Of a DNA stretch of 64,000 nt, positions 47,202 through 57,155 are shown piece after piece. The stretch is from assembly GCA_903901915.1 (NCBI GenBank), contig CAIUSV010000075.1, positions 1 through 64,000 of the forward strand. The letters run 5' to 3'. The notes under the pieces are model-generated. The model saw only the letters and a program-made list of their open reading frames with translations. It was not told where the DNA came from and did not search any database. The DNA is from an uncultured Rhodospirillaceae bacterium (lineage in GTDB: Bacteria; Pseudomonadota; Alphaproteobacteria; Rhodospirillales; Magnetospirillaceae). Position numbers and translations under genes: made by a program. The stretch's first letter is position 1. Each line of letters opens with the position of its first letter.

Positions 47202-47945
47202 TCATATTGGGCCAGGAGTCAAGTTTCCTGAGCGAGACAGCATCTCCTCGACGAAGGCGGGCACCAGATCCGAGGCCTTGCCGTAGCGGGCCTCGTGGAA
47301 CAGGCTGGCTCCTTCCGACGGCTCCAGATTCAGCTCGATGGTGTGGGCCCGACCGGCCTGGCGTACGGCGGCGACGAAGCCCGCCGCCGGGTAGACGTTG
47401 CCCGAAGTGCCGACGGAGACGAACAGGCCGCAGTGTCGCAGGGCGGCGTTGATGCGGTCCATGGCCAGCGGCATTTCGCCGAACCAGACGACATGGGGGC
47501 GCAGGCTGCCGGTGCGGCCGCAATCGGGGCAGGCGTGGCCGGTGTCGAGGTCTCCGACCCAGACCAGCGGCTTGCGGCATTGACGGCACCGTACCTTCAA
47601 CAGTTCGCCGTGCATGTGGATCAGGTTGTCCGAACCGGCACGTTCGTGCAGGTCGTCGATGTTCTGGGTGACGATCAGCACCTCGCCCCGCCACTCGCGC
47701 TCCAACCGCGCCAGCGCCAGATGGGCGGGATTGGGTTCGATGTCGCCCTGGGCCAGCCGGCGGCGGCGGGCATTGTAGAACTGGTGAACCATGGCGGGGT
47801 CGCGGCGGAAGCCCTCGGGGGTGGCGACGTCCTCCAACCGCACCTGCGACCAGATGCCGTCCGCGTCGCGGAAGGTGTCCAGGCCGGACTCCTTGGAAAT
47901 GCCGGCGCCGGTCAGCACGACGATGTTAGGGGGTATGGTGGGCAT
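47202..47945 (-). CDS. cobB: Sir2-family NAD-dependent protein deacylase
   Basis: This 247-residue sirtuin deacetylates or deacylates lysines using NAD+. Motifs are GAGISKESGLDTFRD (NAD site), TQNIDDLHERAG, catalytic His in HMHGELLKVRC, and a zinc site CRQC...CPDC. It has the class III hallmark residues for small acyl groups uncertain. The ATG at 47945 is preferred over far-upstream in-frame codons that lie inside a divergent gene. Next to an HDAC-like gene 20 kb away, it is the second deacetylase of the window. Confidence 0.93.
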   Translation of the reverse strand: MPTIPPNIVVLTGAGISKESGLDTFRDADGIWSQVRLEDVATPEGFRRDPAMVHQFYNARRRRLAQGDIEPNPAHLALARLEREWRGEVLIVTQNIDDLHERAGSDNLIHMHGELLKVRCRQCRKPLVWVGDLDTGHACPDCGRTGSLRPHVVWFGEMPLAMDRINAALRHCGLFVSVGTSGNVYPAAGFVAAVRQAGRAHTIELNLEPSEGASLFHEARYGKASDLVPAFVEEMLSRSGNLTPGPI

Positions 47946-47993
47946 GGCGGGCTCCGCTATACTGCGGTCAAGATCAATAGCAAGGATGCGTCC

Positions 47994-48467
47994 ATGCTCA
48001 AGGTTTTGTTTGTCTGCACCGGCAATATCTGCCGTTCGCCGACCGCCGAGGGCGTGTTCCGCGCCCTGGTGGAGCGCGAGGGGCTGGCGGATCGGATCGG
48101 AGTGGATTCCGCCGGTACCCACGCCTACCACGCCGGCGAAGCCCCCGACCGCCGCTCGGCCGAGGCGGCGCGCCGGCGCGGCGTCGAGCTTGATCATCTG
48201 CGCGCCCGCCAAGTGGTCAAGGCCGATTTCGACACTTTCGACCTGATCCTGGCCATGGATCGCGGCCATCACGCCAAGCTGCTCGGCTCGTGCCCGCCGC
48301 CGCGGCGCGATGCGGTGGCGCTGTTCCTGTCGTTCGCCCCGCAACTGGGAGTGCAGGACGTGCCCGATCCCTATTACGGCGGGCACGACGGCTTCGAGCG
48401 GGTACTCGACATGATCGAGGCCGGCTCCATCGGCCTGCTCGACCACATCCGCGCCACGCGCTTATGA
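47994..48467 (+). CDS. Low-molecular-weight protein tyrosine phosphatase
   Basis: This 157-residue phosphatase has the P-loop CTGNICRS (nucleophile Cys8, Arg14) at the N-terminus and the general acid Asp in DVPDPYYGG. It is divergent from the sirtuin with overlapping regulatory space. Such enzymes commonly reverse tyrosine phosphorylation in polysaccharide export or act as arsenate reductases; nothing here distinguishes these. The start ATG follows AAGGATGCGTCC. Confidence 0.93.
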   Translation: MLKVLFVCTGNICRSPTAEGVFRALVEREGLADRIGVDSAGTHAYHAGEAPDRRSAEAARRRGVELDHLRARQVVKADFDTFDLILAMDRGHHAKLLGSCPPPRRDAVALFLSFAPQLGVQDVPDPYYGGHDGFERVLDMIEAGSIGLLDHIRATRL

Positions 48468-48566
48468 ACCATGGCGATCGCCATGGTTCATTCCGTGCCT
48501 ATCCGGTTAAGGCTGGCATCTTTTACGGCGGCGACGTGCCGCGATCGGCCATGGTGCCATCTCCCG

Positions 48567-49010
48567 TTAACGGAGCCTGTTTCCGGATTGCCATGGTGAA
48601 AGAACGGCGCAACAACAGGCGGCAGCCATGCTCGACAGCCAGAGCCAATACCCGATGGCGGTTCCGGTGATCGAACTGAGGTTGCCGCTCTCCGACGACA
48701 GCACCCCGTCACAAAGCAGGAACGACACTCCACCGGCCAGCGCGGCGATTCCGGTTATCAGCGCCGCCCTCCATTGCGACCCAATAAGCAACCCCCAAGA
48801 TGCGAACAGGGCCAGATTCGCCAGCCACGTCATGTTCGCCGGGCTGCCGAAAAGAGCGAGCCAACCCATGAGGAGAATACTCCATCCCGGCCAACCATCG
48901 CATCTGCCGTCAATGCAAATGCAATCGCTGACCAGGCTCGCGGCATAAAGCGCCATGCTGATAAGTAGGGTCAGGCGATAGCACCATTTTTCCAAATCCC
49001 ATTTCTCCAT
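48567..49010 (-). CDS. Small membrane protein of unknown function
   Basis: This 147-residue protein has four predicted membrane helices (about 12-30, 43-58, 64-85, 90-105, with a fifth near 118-135). It is Cys-rich for a membrane protein (CICIDGRCDGW between helices 1 and 2, ACCCAV near the end). No family is recognised. Base use is slightly less GC-rich than its neighbours, hinting at separate ancestry. It lies between two convergently oriented unrelated genes. Confidence 0.65.
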   Translation of the reverse strand: MEKWDLEKWCYRLTLLISMALYAASLVSDCICIDGRCDGWPGWSILLMGWLALFGSPANMTWLANLALFASWGLLIGSQWRAALITGIAALAGGVSFLLCDGVLSSESGNLSSITGTAIGYWLWLSSMAAACCCAVLSPWQSGNRLR

Positions 49011-49110
49011 CTACTCGGATACCAGGCGGGGCCTTGGTGGGCGAGTCTTGCTATTCATGAAGCCCGGAGTTCATCGGGGCTGTTCCCGCTCGCAATTCCT
49101 GGAGACGCCG

Positions 49111-49521
49111 CTACGGGATGGCGTAGGTGGCGGTGACGTGCGCAACCAGATCGTCGCTGCCGGCTGCGATCAGTTCCACCGCCCCCATGGCCAGCCGGCG
49201 GCCGAGTTTGAGCAGGCTGGCCTCGGCGATGACGTCGCAGCGTTCCGCCTTGCGCAGGAAGCTGATGTTGAGGTTGCTGGTCACCGCCATTTCCTGGCGC
49301 CCGATCGCCGACAGCACCACGGCGTAAAGCGCCACGTCGGCCAGGGTCATCAGCGCCGGCCCGCACACCACGTCCACCGGCCGGGTCAGCAGGGGGGCGA
49401 ACGGCATGACCAGCCGGGCCGTGCCCTTGCCGATGCTTTCGGCCCGGATGCCCAGTGCCACCCCCATGGGCAGCTTCTCGGTCAGCAGCGCGTTGAATTC
49501 GTCGACGGATATGGCGGACAT
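49111..49521 (-). CDS. PaaI-type hotdog-fold thioesterase
   Basis: This 136-residue hotdog protein has the PaaI family motif (RPVDVVCGPALMTLADVALYAVV, with the Asp of the active helix) and C-terminal strand NLNISFLRKAERCDVIAEA. It hydrolyses acyl-CoA thioesters; the preferred substrate is unknown. The start at 49521 follows a GGAGC ribosome-binding site. It is divergent from the enoyl-CoA hydratase gene, so the pair may serve a common acyl-CoA pathway. Confidence 0.87.
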   Translation of the reverse strand: MSAISVDEFNALLTEKLPMGVALGIRAESIGKGTARLVMPFAPLLTRPVDVVCGPALMTLADVALYAVVLSAIGRQEMAVTSNLNISFLRKAERCDVIAEASLLKLGRRLAMGAVELIAAGSDDLVAHVTATYAIP

Positions 49522-49593
49522 GGCGGCTCCGGAGGTATAAGTGGTCGGACCAGTCTGGCGGCAAGCCGGGGGTTTTATCAAGGGAGGTTTTGG

Positions 49594-50367
49594 GTGCCCA
49601 TTCTGCTCAGTCGCGTCGAGGCGGGGATTGCCACCCTGACCCTCAATCGGCCCGAGGCGCGCAATGCGCTGTCCATCGCCCTGATGACCGAACTGGAACG
49701 GGCATTGGCCGCCACCGCCGCCGATGCCGAGGTCAAGGTGGTGGTGCTGGCCGCCAACGGTCCCGCCTTCTGCGCCGGTCACGACCTCAAGGAAATGCGG
49801 GGACTGGACGGCCGCGACGCGGTGGCGGCGGTGTTCGCCCTGTGCTCGCGGGTGATGACCGCCATCGTGCGCCATCCGCGGCCGGTGATCGCCCGGGTTC
49901 ACGGCATGGCCACCGCCGCCGGTTGCCAACTGGTGGCCAGTTGTGACCTGGCCTATGCCTCGGACTCGGCCCGCTTCGCCACGCCGGGGGTCAATATCGG
50001 CCTGTTCTGCTCGACGCCCATGGTGGCGCTGTCGCGGGCGGTGGGGCGCAAGCAGGCGATGGAGATGCTGCTGTCGGGCCAACCGGTGGATGCCGCCACC
50101 GCCGCCGCCTGGGGGCTGGTCAACCGCGCGGTGGCGCCCGGCGAACTGGATGCCGAGGTCGCGGCGATGGCCGGGCTGATCGCCGCCAAATCGCCGCTGA
50201 CCGTCAAGGTCGGCAAGGAGGCGTTCCATCGCCAATTGGAAATGGGCCTGGACGCCGCCTATGCCTACACCGCCGAGGTGATGACCGCCAACATGCTGGC
50301 CCGGGATGCCGCCGAGGGGATCGATGCCTTCCTGGAAAAGCGTCCTCCCCATTGGACCGGGTGCTGA
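49594..50367 (+). CDS. Enoyl-CoA hydratase/isomerase family protein
   Basis: This 257-residue crotonase-fold enzyme starts with GTG after an AGGGAGG ribosome-binding site. The oxyanion-hole motifs are ANGPAFCAGHDLKEM and HGMATAAGCQLVASCDLAYA. The usual catalytic Glu pair of true enoyl-CoA hydratases is not obvious (ASDSARFATPG in the second segment), so it may be another crotonase-type activity. It abuts phaR tail to tail. Confidence 0.88.
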   Translation: MPILLSRVEAGIATLTLNRPEARNALSIALMTELERALAATAADAEVKVVVLAANGPAFCAGHDLKEMRGLDGRDAVAAVFALCSRVMTAIVRHPRPVIARVHGMATAAGCQLVASCDLAYASDSARFATPGVNIGLFCSTPMVALSRAVGRKQAMEMLLSGQPVDAATAAAWGLVNRAVAPGELDAEVAAMAGLIAAKSPLTVKVGKEAFHRQLEMGLDAAYAYTAEVMTANMLARDAAEGIDAFLEKRPPHWTGC

Positions 50368-50934
50368 CTACTTCTTCTTCGACAGGTGGTCGATCTGCTG
50401 TTGCAGCGCGTTGAGGCGGCCGCGCAGCTCGTCGATGCTGGCGTCTTCGTCGCCGGCTTCGGGCTGGGAATAGAACGGGGTGAACATCTTCATGGCGGTT
50501 TCCATGATGGACATGTTCTGTTTGCTTACTTCCTCGAAGGGATTGAACGGGAACATCCCCCCCAGGGCGTTGCGCATGTAGTCGCGCATCTGCTGTTCGT
50601 TGCGGGCGAACGCTTCCATGGAATATTCGAGATAGCGCGGCACCATCCCACCCAGCGAATCGCCGTAAAAGCCGATCAATTGGCGCAGGAAGCTGATGGG
50701 CAGCAGGTTCTGTCCGCCCTTGGACTCTTCCTCGACGATGATCTGGGTCAGCACCGAGCGGGTGATATCCTCGCCGCTCTTGGCGTCATAGACGACGAAG
50801 TCGTCGCCGTCCTTGACCATCTGGGAGAGGTGATCAAGAGTGACGTAGCTGCTGGTGGCGGTGTTGTACAGCCGGCGGTTGGCGTACTTCTTGATGGTGA
50901 TCGGGGCCTTGGCGGGGGTCTGGGTTACTGACAT
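50368..50934 (-). CDS. phaR: Polyhydroxyalkanoate synthesis regulator PhaR
   Basis: This 188-residue DNA- and PHA-binding regulator represses phasin and PHA genes. The N-terminal domain has the family hallmark KKYANRRLYNTATSSYVTLDHL (residues 15-36), then the helical PHB-accumulation domain (about 70-160). The C-terminal region ends in a short coiled coil (RGRLNALQQQIDHLSKKK). It is divergent from the phaC-like gene across about 170 bases. Confidence 0.95.
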   Translation of the reverse strand: MSVTQTPAKAPITIKKYANRRLYNTATSSYVTLDHLSQMVKDGDDFVVYDAKSGEDITRSVLTQIIVEEESKGGQNLLPISFLRQLIGFYGDSLGGMVPRYLEYSMEAFARNEQQMRDYMRNALGGMFPFNPFEEVSKQNMSIMETAMKMFTPFYSQPEAGDEDASIDELRGRLNALQQQIDHLSKKK

Positions 50935-51106
50935 GTGGGCTTGGTCTCGGATCTGGCGGCCGGGCATGATTGCCCAGGCAAGAGTACACTGTAATAGCAG
51001 AAATTTCCGCGCCGCGTCGATGCGCAACACATTTTTTCGCAGTCGCAGCAGGAATCTTCCCGGAGGTGGTCTGGTCAAGGCGGCGGGGCTGGGCTATAGT
51101 CCGGCC

Positions 51107-51529
51107 ATGTCGGAAGCGCCGCCGGACTTCCAGGCGCTTGCGCGCCGTTATCTCGATTTGTGGCAGGATCAGGTTGCCGCCGTGGCGGCCGACCCTGCCC
51201 TGGCCGAGGCTGTCGCGCGCGGCGTCGCCATGATGACTCAAAGCGCCGCCGCGGTGGCCGAGGCCGCCAAGACGCGTGGTGGCGGGGCGGCGCCCGCGAC
51301 GGGCAAGGCGGGATCGGATGAGCGGACGACGGCCCCCCAGGAGACGGATCGGCATCACCACACGGACGGGGCCGCGGCCGTTGCCGCTGCACCTGATGAC
51401 TCACGTCTCGGCCATGATGAGCTCGCGCGTCGCGTTGCCGCTCTTGAAGAGCGGGTCGCTGCCCTGGAAGCCGCACTTGGCGCCGGCGGCGGCGGCGCTC
51501 AGCGCCACCCTCGCCGCCGCCGGACCTGA
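51107..51529 (+). CDS. Coiled-coil ORF overlapping the PHA-synthase-like gene
   Basis: This 140-residue frame starts with MSEAPPDFQALARRYLDLWQDQVAAVAADP, similar in style to PHA-granule associated and PhaE/PhaM-like helical proteins, continues as a helix to about residue 55, and ends with a coiled coil (ELARRVAALEERVAALEAALG) and a basic tail. The start lies 172 bases from the phaR start. It overlaps the phaC-like gene by 212 bases in another frame. The N-terminal half is outside the overlap, so it is probably a real protein that may bind or regulate the synthase. Confidence 0.6.
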   Translation: MSEAPPDFQALARRYLDLWQDQVAAVAADPALAEAVARGVAMMTQSAAAVAEAAKTRGGGAAPATGKAGSDERTTAPQETDRHHHTDGAAAVAAAPDDSRLGHDELARRVAALEERVAALEAALGAGGGGAQRHPRRRRT

Positions 51530-52583
51530 GGCGTTCAAGGATCTCGACACCGCCGTCGCCGCCGAGGCGATGCGCCGCCATGACGCCTTTCTCGCCGGCG
51601 TCGATGCGTATCGCCATCACCGCTATCGCCGCGACCTGCCGCCGCTGCCGGTGGTTTGGCAGGAGGGCACCACCCGGTTGCTGGACTATCGCGCCGCCGA
51701 CACTCCGGGCGGCCATCCGGTGCTGATCGTGCCGTCGCTGATCAACCGCTCGTATATCCTGGACCTGACGAAAAAGCGCAGTCTGGCGCGCTATATGGCG
51801 GCCAAGGGGCTGGCGCCGTTCATGGTCGATTGGGATGCGCCCGGTCCGGCCGAGGCCGGATTCACCCTCGACGACTACATCGCCGGGCGGCTGGATACGG
51901 CGCTGGACCGGGTGACGGCGCTGACCGGGCGGGTTCCGTCGGTGCTGGGCTATTGCATGGGTGGGCTGCTGGCATTGGCGCTGGCGCAGCGGCGGCCGGA
52001 AAGCGTGCGGTCGCTGGTGCTGCTGGCGACGCCATTCGACTTCATCGCCGGTCGCGAGGCCAACGCCACGATGATGAAGGCGCTGGCCGACCCCATGGGG
52101 GGAATGATCGATGCCGCCGGTCTGGTGCCGGTGGACATGTTGCAGGCCATGTTCGCCAGCCTCGACCCCGGCCTTGCCGCCCGCAAGTTCATCGCCTTTA
52201 CCCGGTTGCCGCCGCGCGGTGCCCGGGCCCGCGATTTCGTGGCGTTGGAGGACTGGGCCAATGACGGCGTGGCGCTGGCCGGTCCGGTGGCGCGGCAGTG
52301 CCTGTTCGGCTGGTACGGCGATAACGACCCGGCGGAAGGGCGATGGCGGGTGCGCGGGCGCCCTGTGCTGCCCGAGGAAATTGCCATGCCCACCCTGCTG
52401 ATGATCCCTCATCGCGACAGAATTGTGCCGCCGGCCTCGGCTCTGCCGTTGTCGGAACGGATTCCGGGTGCCAAACTGCTGCTGCTGTCCGGTGGCCATG
52501 TCGGCATGTTGACCGGACCGCGAGCTAAGACGGAGGTCTATGGTCCTCTCGTGCGCTGGCTGCGCCGCCAAGGCCGCGAATAG
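51318..52583 (+). CDS. phaC: Poly(3-hydroxyalkanoate) synthase-like alpha/beta hydrolase
   Basis: This PHA-synthase-like protein of about 421 residues has the lipase-like box GYCMGG (Cys213), Asp367 (PHRDRIVPP) and His394 (GGHVGM), the catalytic triad of PHA synthases. It is shorter than class I synthases (about 590) and resembles a class of small alphaproteobacterial PhaC-like proteins that begin GPRPLPLHL. The start is uncertain: I prefer ATG at 51318; ATGs at 51396 or 51414 are possible. It lies between phaR and phaAB. Reaction: polymerises 3-hydroxyacyl-CoA, by family. Confidence 0.82.
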   Translation: MSGRRPPRRRIGITTRTGPRPLPLHLMTHVSAMMSSRVALPLLKSGSLPWKPHLAPAAAALSATLAAAGPEAFKDLDTAVAAEAMRRHDAFLAGVDAYRHHRYRRDLPPLPVVWQEGTTRLLDYRAADTPGGHPVLIVPSLINRSYILDLTKKRSLARYMAAKGLAPFMVDWDAPGPAEAGFTLDDYIAGRLDTALDRVTALTGRVPSVLGYCMGGLLALALAQRRPESVRSLVLLATPFDFIAGREANATMMKALADPMGGMIDAAGLVPVDMLQAMFASLDPGLAARKFIAFTRLPPRGARARDFVALEDWANDGVALAGPVARQCLFGWYGDNDPAEGRWRVRGRPVLPEEIAMPTLLMIPHRDRIVPPASALPLSERIPGAKLLLLSGGHVGMLTGPRAKTEVYGPLVRWLRRQGRE

Positions 52584-52681
52584 TTCGGTTGCGCGGGGAC
52601 CGACCAAAGAAGTATGACATATGGGTGGGGGACCCTCGCCCTGTTGAGCGGATCATTGTCCATCAAGGAGAAAACAGGCTC

Positions 52682-53854
<1,173 letters not shown>

Positions 53855-53872
53855 TCGGACGCTGAAGAGCTC

Positions 53873-53915
53873 GGGGAGCCGTGCCCGCCCGGCGGCTCCC
53901 CGTTCCTTTGTTTCG
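53873..53915 (+). terminator. Hairpin between phaA and phaB
   Basis: GGGGAGCC (53873-53880) pairs with GGCTCCCC (53894-53901), followed by GTTCCTTTGTTT. It would partly terminate after phaA and reduce phaB expression from that promoter, or allow phaB its own promoter. Confidence 0.6.
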
Positions 53916-53989
53916 GGTGGACTCGGACAAGCCGGAATAATTCCGGCATCGCAAGATCCGGTGCGGAGACCAAGCAGGAGGAGAAGCCC

Positions 53990-54712
53990 ATGGGGCATTT
54001 AGCAGTTGTGACCGGCGGTACCCGCGGTATTGGCCGCGCTATTTCCATCGCGCTCAAGAGCGCGGGCCACAAGGTTGTCGCCAATTATGGCGGCAATGAC
54101 GAGGCCGCCCGCAAGTTCACCGAGGAAACCGGCATTCCGTCCATGAAATGGGACGTCGGCAGCTATCCCGCCTGCGAAGCCGCGGTTCAGAAGATCGTCG
54201 CCGAACACGGGCCGATCGAGATCGTCATCAACAACGCCGGCATCACCCGTGACGCCACCTTGCATCGCATGACCTATCAGATGTGGGAAGAGGTCATTCA
54301 CACCAACCTGACGTCCTGCTTCAACATGGCTCGTCTCGTGATCGAATCCATGCGCGACCGCGGCTTTGGCCGCATCGTCAACATCGGCTCGGTCAACGGT
54401 CAGGCCGGCCAGTATGGTCAGGTCAACTACGCCGCCGCCAAGTCGGGTATCCACGGCTTCACCAAGGCCCTGGCCCAGGAAGGCGCCGCCAAGAACATCA
54501 CCGTCAACGCCATCGCCCCCGGCTATGTCGATACCGACATGGTCCGCGCGGTGCCGCCGGCGGTGCTGGAAAAGATCATCGCCAAGATTCCGGTCGGCCG
54601 CCTTGGCCGGGCCGAGGACATCGCCCGTTGCGTGATGTTCCTGGTTGCCGATGATGCCGACTTCTTCACCGGTTCGACCATGTCGGTCAACGGTGGCCAG
54701 CATATGTACTGA
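53990..54712 (+). CDS. phaB: Acetoacetyl-CoA reductase
   Basis: This 240-residue NADPH-dependent short-chain dehydrogenase reduces acetoacetyl-CoA to (R)-3-hydroxybutyryl-CoA, the monomer for PHB. The cofactor motif is GGTRGIGRA, followed by NNAGITRD, and the catalytic YxxxK is in NYAAAKSG. Length is typical. It is the second PHB-pathway gene after phaA, with a strong terminator after its stop. Confidence 0.97.
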   Translation: MGHLAVVTGGTRGIGRAISIALKSAGHKVVANYGGNDEAARKFTEETGIPSMKWDVGSYPACEAAVQKIVAEHGPIEIVINNAGITRDATLHRMTYQMWEEVIHTNLTSCFNMARLVIESMRDRGFGRIVNIGSVNGQAGQYGQVNYAAAKSGIHGFTKALAQEGAAKNITVNAIAPGYVDTDMVRAVPPAVLEKIIAKIPVGRLGRAEDIARCVMFLVADDADFFTGSTMSVNGGQHMY

Positions 54713-54737
54713 CGCCTGACGCGGCGCCGCCCTTATC

Positions 54738-54772
54738 GCCCTCTCCCGCGTGCGCGGGAGAGGGCTTTTTCG
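54738..54772 (+). terminator. Strong intrinsic terminator after phaB
   Basis: A 12-13 bp perfect stem (GCCCTCTCCCGCG and its complement, loop about 4 bases) is followed by TTTTTCG. It ends the phaA-phaB transcripts. Confidence 0.85.
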
Positions 54773-55015
54773 TATCCGGCGATAAATAATGGCGATACAA
54801 TCAGTTCACAATTGTCACGGCCCGTAGGTTGTCTGTCCTCGGGACTGATATGCATATCTCGGGACGATGGGACGTGGCGCCGACACGCTTGGGAGGGCGT
54901 GCGCCACCAATGTAACCGAACCGAGAGTGGGGCACGACATGACCTCCCCGACATCAGATCCGTTGGTTGGCAAGGATGCGGCGGTCCGGACCCGCCATCA
55001 CCCGGCGGTTCAGGC

Positions 55016-56137
55016 ATGATGGTGTCATTGCCCGCGGCGGTCCGAGCCGAATCGCGCAAGGTGCTGGTGGCGGTGATCGATGCCAACGCCGAACACCGCC
55101 GGCAGGTGTCGGCGGCGCTGATGTCGTTCTATCAGGTGGCGGCATACGATCAGTTGGACCGGGCCGTCGAGGAGCTGGCCGGGTCTCCGCCCTGCGTCAT
55201 CCTGGTGGACGAGCGGGCCGTGCCGAGCCGGGGCGGCGATGCCATTGCCACGTTACGCCGGGTGTTCAGCGGAGTGCCGCTGATTCGCACCCTGGATCGC
55301 AGCCTGGCCCATCTCGGGGCGCTTTCGGGTGATGCCGACGCCTGGCTGGAAAAGCCGTATCGCCGCAGCACCCTGCTTCGGGCCATCTCCGGCCTGGTCA
55401 ACCGGATGGTGGAGGCCAGATGGGAGAGCCTCGCCCCCCAGTACCGCGAATCGCTGCAGCGGACGGTAGAGGGCTTCAATACCATCTCGGATCTGATCGA
55501 CAAGGGCCAGCCGCTGGCCTATAGCGAGATTACCGACGCCTGCGCGCCACTGGTGGACGCGGTGGCCAATCACGATTTCAAGGTGATCCTGGACAACGTC
55601 AAGGGCCACGACAACTATTCCTATGTCCATTCGCTGCGGGTGGCGACGTTGCTGTCGCTGTTCGGCCATACCATCGGTCTGAAGGGCGATGACCTCAATC
55701 TTTTGGCCTCGGGCGGTCTGCTCCACGACATCGGCAAGATGAGCATTCCCCACGAGGTGTTGAACAAGCCGGGGCGTCTTGACGATGGCGAACTGGTCGT
55801 GATGCGTAGTCACGTCTCGCGCAGTGTCGATTACCTCAAGGGGTCGGAAACCCTGCCCAAGGGGGTGATCACCGTTGCCGAGCAGCATCACGAGAAGCTC
55901 GACGGCAACGGCTATCCCAACGGCCTCAAGGGCGGCCAGCTCAACGAGCTGGCGCGGATGGCCTCGATTGTCGATATCTTCGGCGCCCTGACCGACCGCC
56001 GCGTCTACAAGGAGCCGATGGCGCCGGAACAGGCGCTGACCTTGATGACCGAGCGCATGGCTGGCGAGATCGACCAAGGCCTGCTGATCATGTTCAAGGG
56101 CATGCTGCTTGACGCCGTGTCGGCGGGAACCGCCTAG
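55016..56137 (+). CDS. Response regulator with HD-GYP c-di-GMP phosphodiesterase domain
   Basis: This 373-residue protein has an N-terminal receiver-like domain (about 14-128; phosphoacceptor Asp65 in VILVDERAVP, conserved Lys in LEKPY) and a C-terminal HD-GYP domain (about 190-370) with HD at 237-238 (LLHDIGKM), HHE at 291-293 and GYP at 299-301 (GNGYPNGL). HD-GYP proteins hydrolyse c-di-GMP to GMP or pGpG. I chose the ATG at 55016; a long upstream in-frame stretch is not domain-like. It converges on the 79-residue gene, their stops overlapping. Confidence 0.9.
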   Translation: MMVSLPAAVRAESRKVLVAVIDANAEHRRQVSAALMSFYQVAAYDQLDRAVEELAGSPPCVILVDERAVPSRGGDAIATLRRVFSGVPLIRTLDRSLAHLGALSGDADAWLEKPYRRSTLLRAISGLVNRMVEARWESLAPQYRESLQRTVEGFNTISDLIDKGQPLAYSEITDACAPLVDAVANHDFKVILDNVKGHDNYSYVHSLRVATLLSLFGHTIGLKGDDLNLLASGGLLHDIGKMSIPHEVLNKPGRLDDGELVVMRSHVSRSVDYLKGSETLPKGVITVAEQHHEKLDGNGYPNGLKGGQLNELARMASIVDIFGALTDRRVYKEPMAPEQALTLMTERMAGEIDQGLLIMFKGMLLDAVSAGTA

Positions 56138-56373
56138 GCCTTGGCCGCCGGCTCGTTACGTTTGAGCACCCCGGCTTCCACCAGCTTGTTGACCAGATCG
56201 CCCATGGTATTCAGCGAGTGCAGGAAGCCGTCCACCGGCATGGCGATGCGCTGGCGCACCTCCATCTTGCCTTGGCCGGACTCCGACGGTTCCAGCGAGA
56301 CCAACTCGATGCGGACGACGCCGCTGACAAAATCCACCCGGCCGACACCATCGGCGAAAACCTCGGCAACCAT
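56134..56373 (-). CDS. Small hypothetical protein, 79 aa
   Basis: No family recognised. The protein is mostly beta in its first half (MVAEVFADGVGRVDFVSGVVRIELVSLE) and ends in a helix (LHSLNTMGDLVNKLVEAGVLKRN). The layout resembles small phasin-like or flagellar-regulation proteins seen in magnetospirilla, but that is only a resemblance. AAGG lies upstream of the ATG. It sits between the HD-GYP gene and the 135-residue gene, same strand as the latter. Confidence 0.6.
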   Translation of the reverse strand: MVAEVFADGVGRVDFVSGVVRIELVSLEPSESGQGKMEVRQRIAMPVDGFLHSLNTMGDLVNKLVEAGVLKRNEPAAKA

Positions 56374-56459
56374 AGCAGCCCTTTCCTTCCCATCACGACG
56401 GCCGACACCGGTGCCGGTCCGCCAGGATGGTGGGCCAAGGACGTCCGCGGGTCAATCGG

Positions 56460-56867
56460 TTAACCCAGGGCGTTATTGATCAGGTATTGGGCGACATCGG
56501 CGGGCTTGACCTTCAGGTCCTTGGGTTCCTGGTTGGTCTCCAGGGCGATACGGATGCGCATGGAATTTTCGACCTGGATCAGGTTGACCTTGACGATCCC
56601 CAGGGCGCCCCGGATACGGGGATAGTAGGTGGGGTCGACCAGCTTTTCCTTGCGCGCCAGGCGCTCCAACAGAGAGGCCTCGTCCATGCCGTCGGCGGTT
56701 TGGGTCTTGACCACCACCCAGTCCTTTTCGCCCGCCAGGCCGCCGGCCAGAAGCTCTTCGGCGGTACCGTCCTCGACGTAGCCCAGCTTGTAGAGATTCT
56801 TGCCCAGGCCGACGTCGCCGCCCCAGTTCTGAAGTGCCTTGCTTCTGGCGACGTAGATGGTGCCCAT
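56460..56867 (-). CDS. Hypothetical protein, 135 aa
   Basis: No family recognised. The sequence (MGTIYVARSKALQNWGGDVGLGKNLYKLGYVEDGTAEELL...) looks like a compact cytoplasmic alpha/beta protein, with a LINNALG C-terminus and no signal peptide. I chose the ATG at 56867 after an AGGAAGG site; a frame extension to 56909 is possible. The 79-residue gene downstream is on the same strand, about 90 bases away, and may be cotranscribed. It is divergent from the hemerythrin-fusion gene. Confidence 0.65.
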   Translation of the reverse strand: MGTIYVARSKALQNWGGDVGLGKNLYKLGYVEDGTAEELLAGGLAGEKDWVVVKTQTADGMDEASLLERLARKEKLVDPTYYPRIRGALGIVKVNLIQVENSMRIRIALETNQEPKDLKVKPADVAQYLINNALG

Positions 56868-57155
56868 GATCCGCCTGCCTTCCTCTGCCGGTCGATGTTC
56901 GGTGGACAACTGGTAGCACGCCGCCCGTGTGGCCGAAAAGAGCCCGATCCCACCGCCATTATAAATATATAGATTGTAGGTCTTTGTGTGACGAAATGCG
57001 CCAAATTGGGGTAATCACCCGATTGCCTTGGGGGGCGGTTTGTAATAGAAATATACCTGTGATGGACCGTTCTGGGTCGACTCTCGCACAACTGGCGGGG
57101 TCGGCCTTTATTTTTTCGTCTGTTCAGCTGTGTTGTTTCGTGGGGAAAGCAGCAG

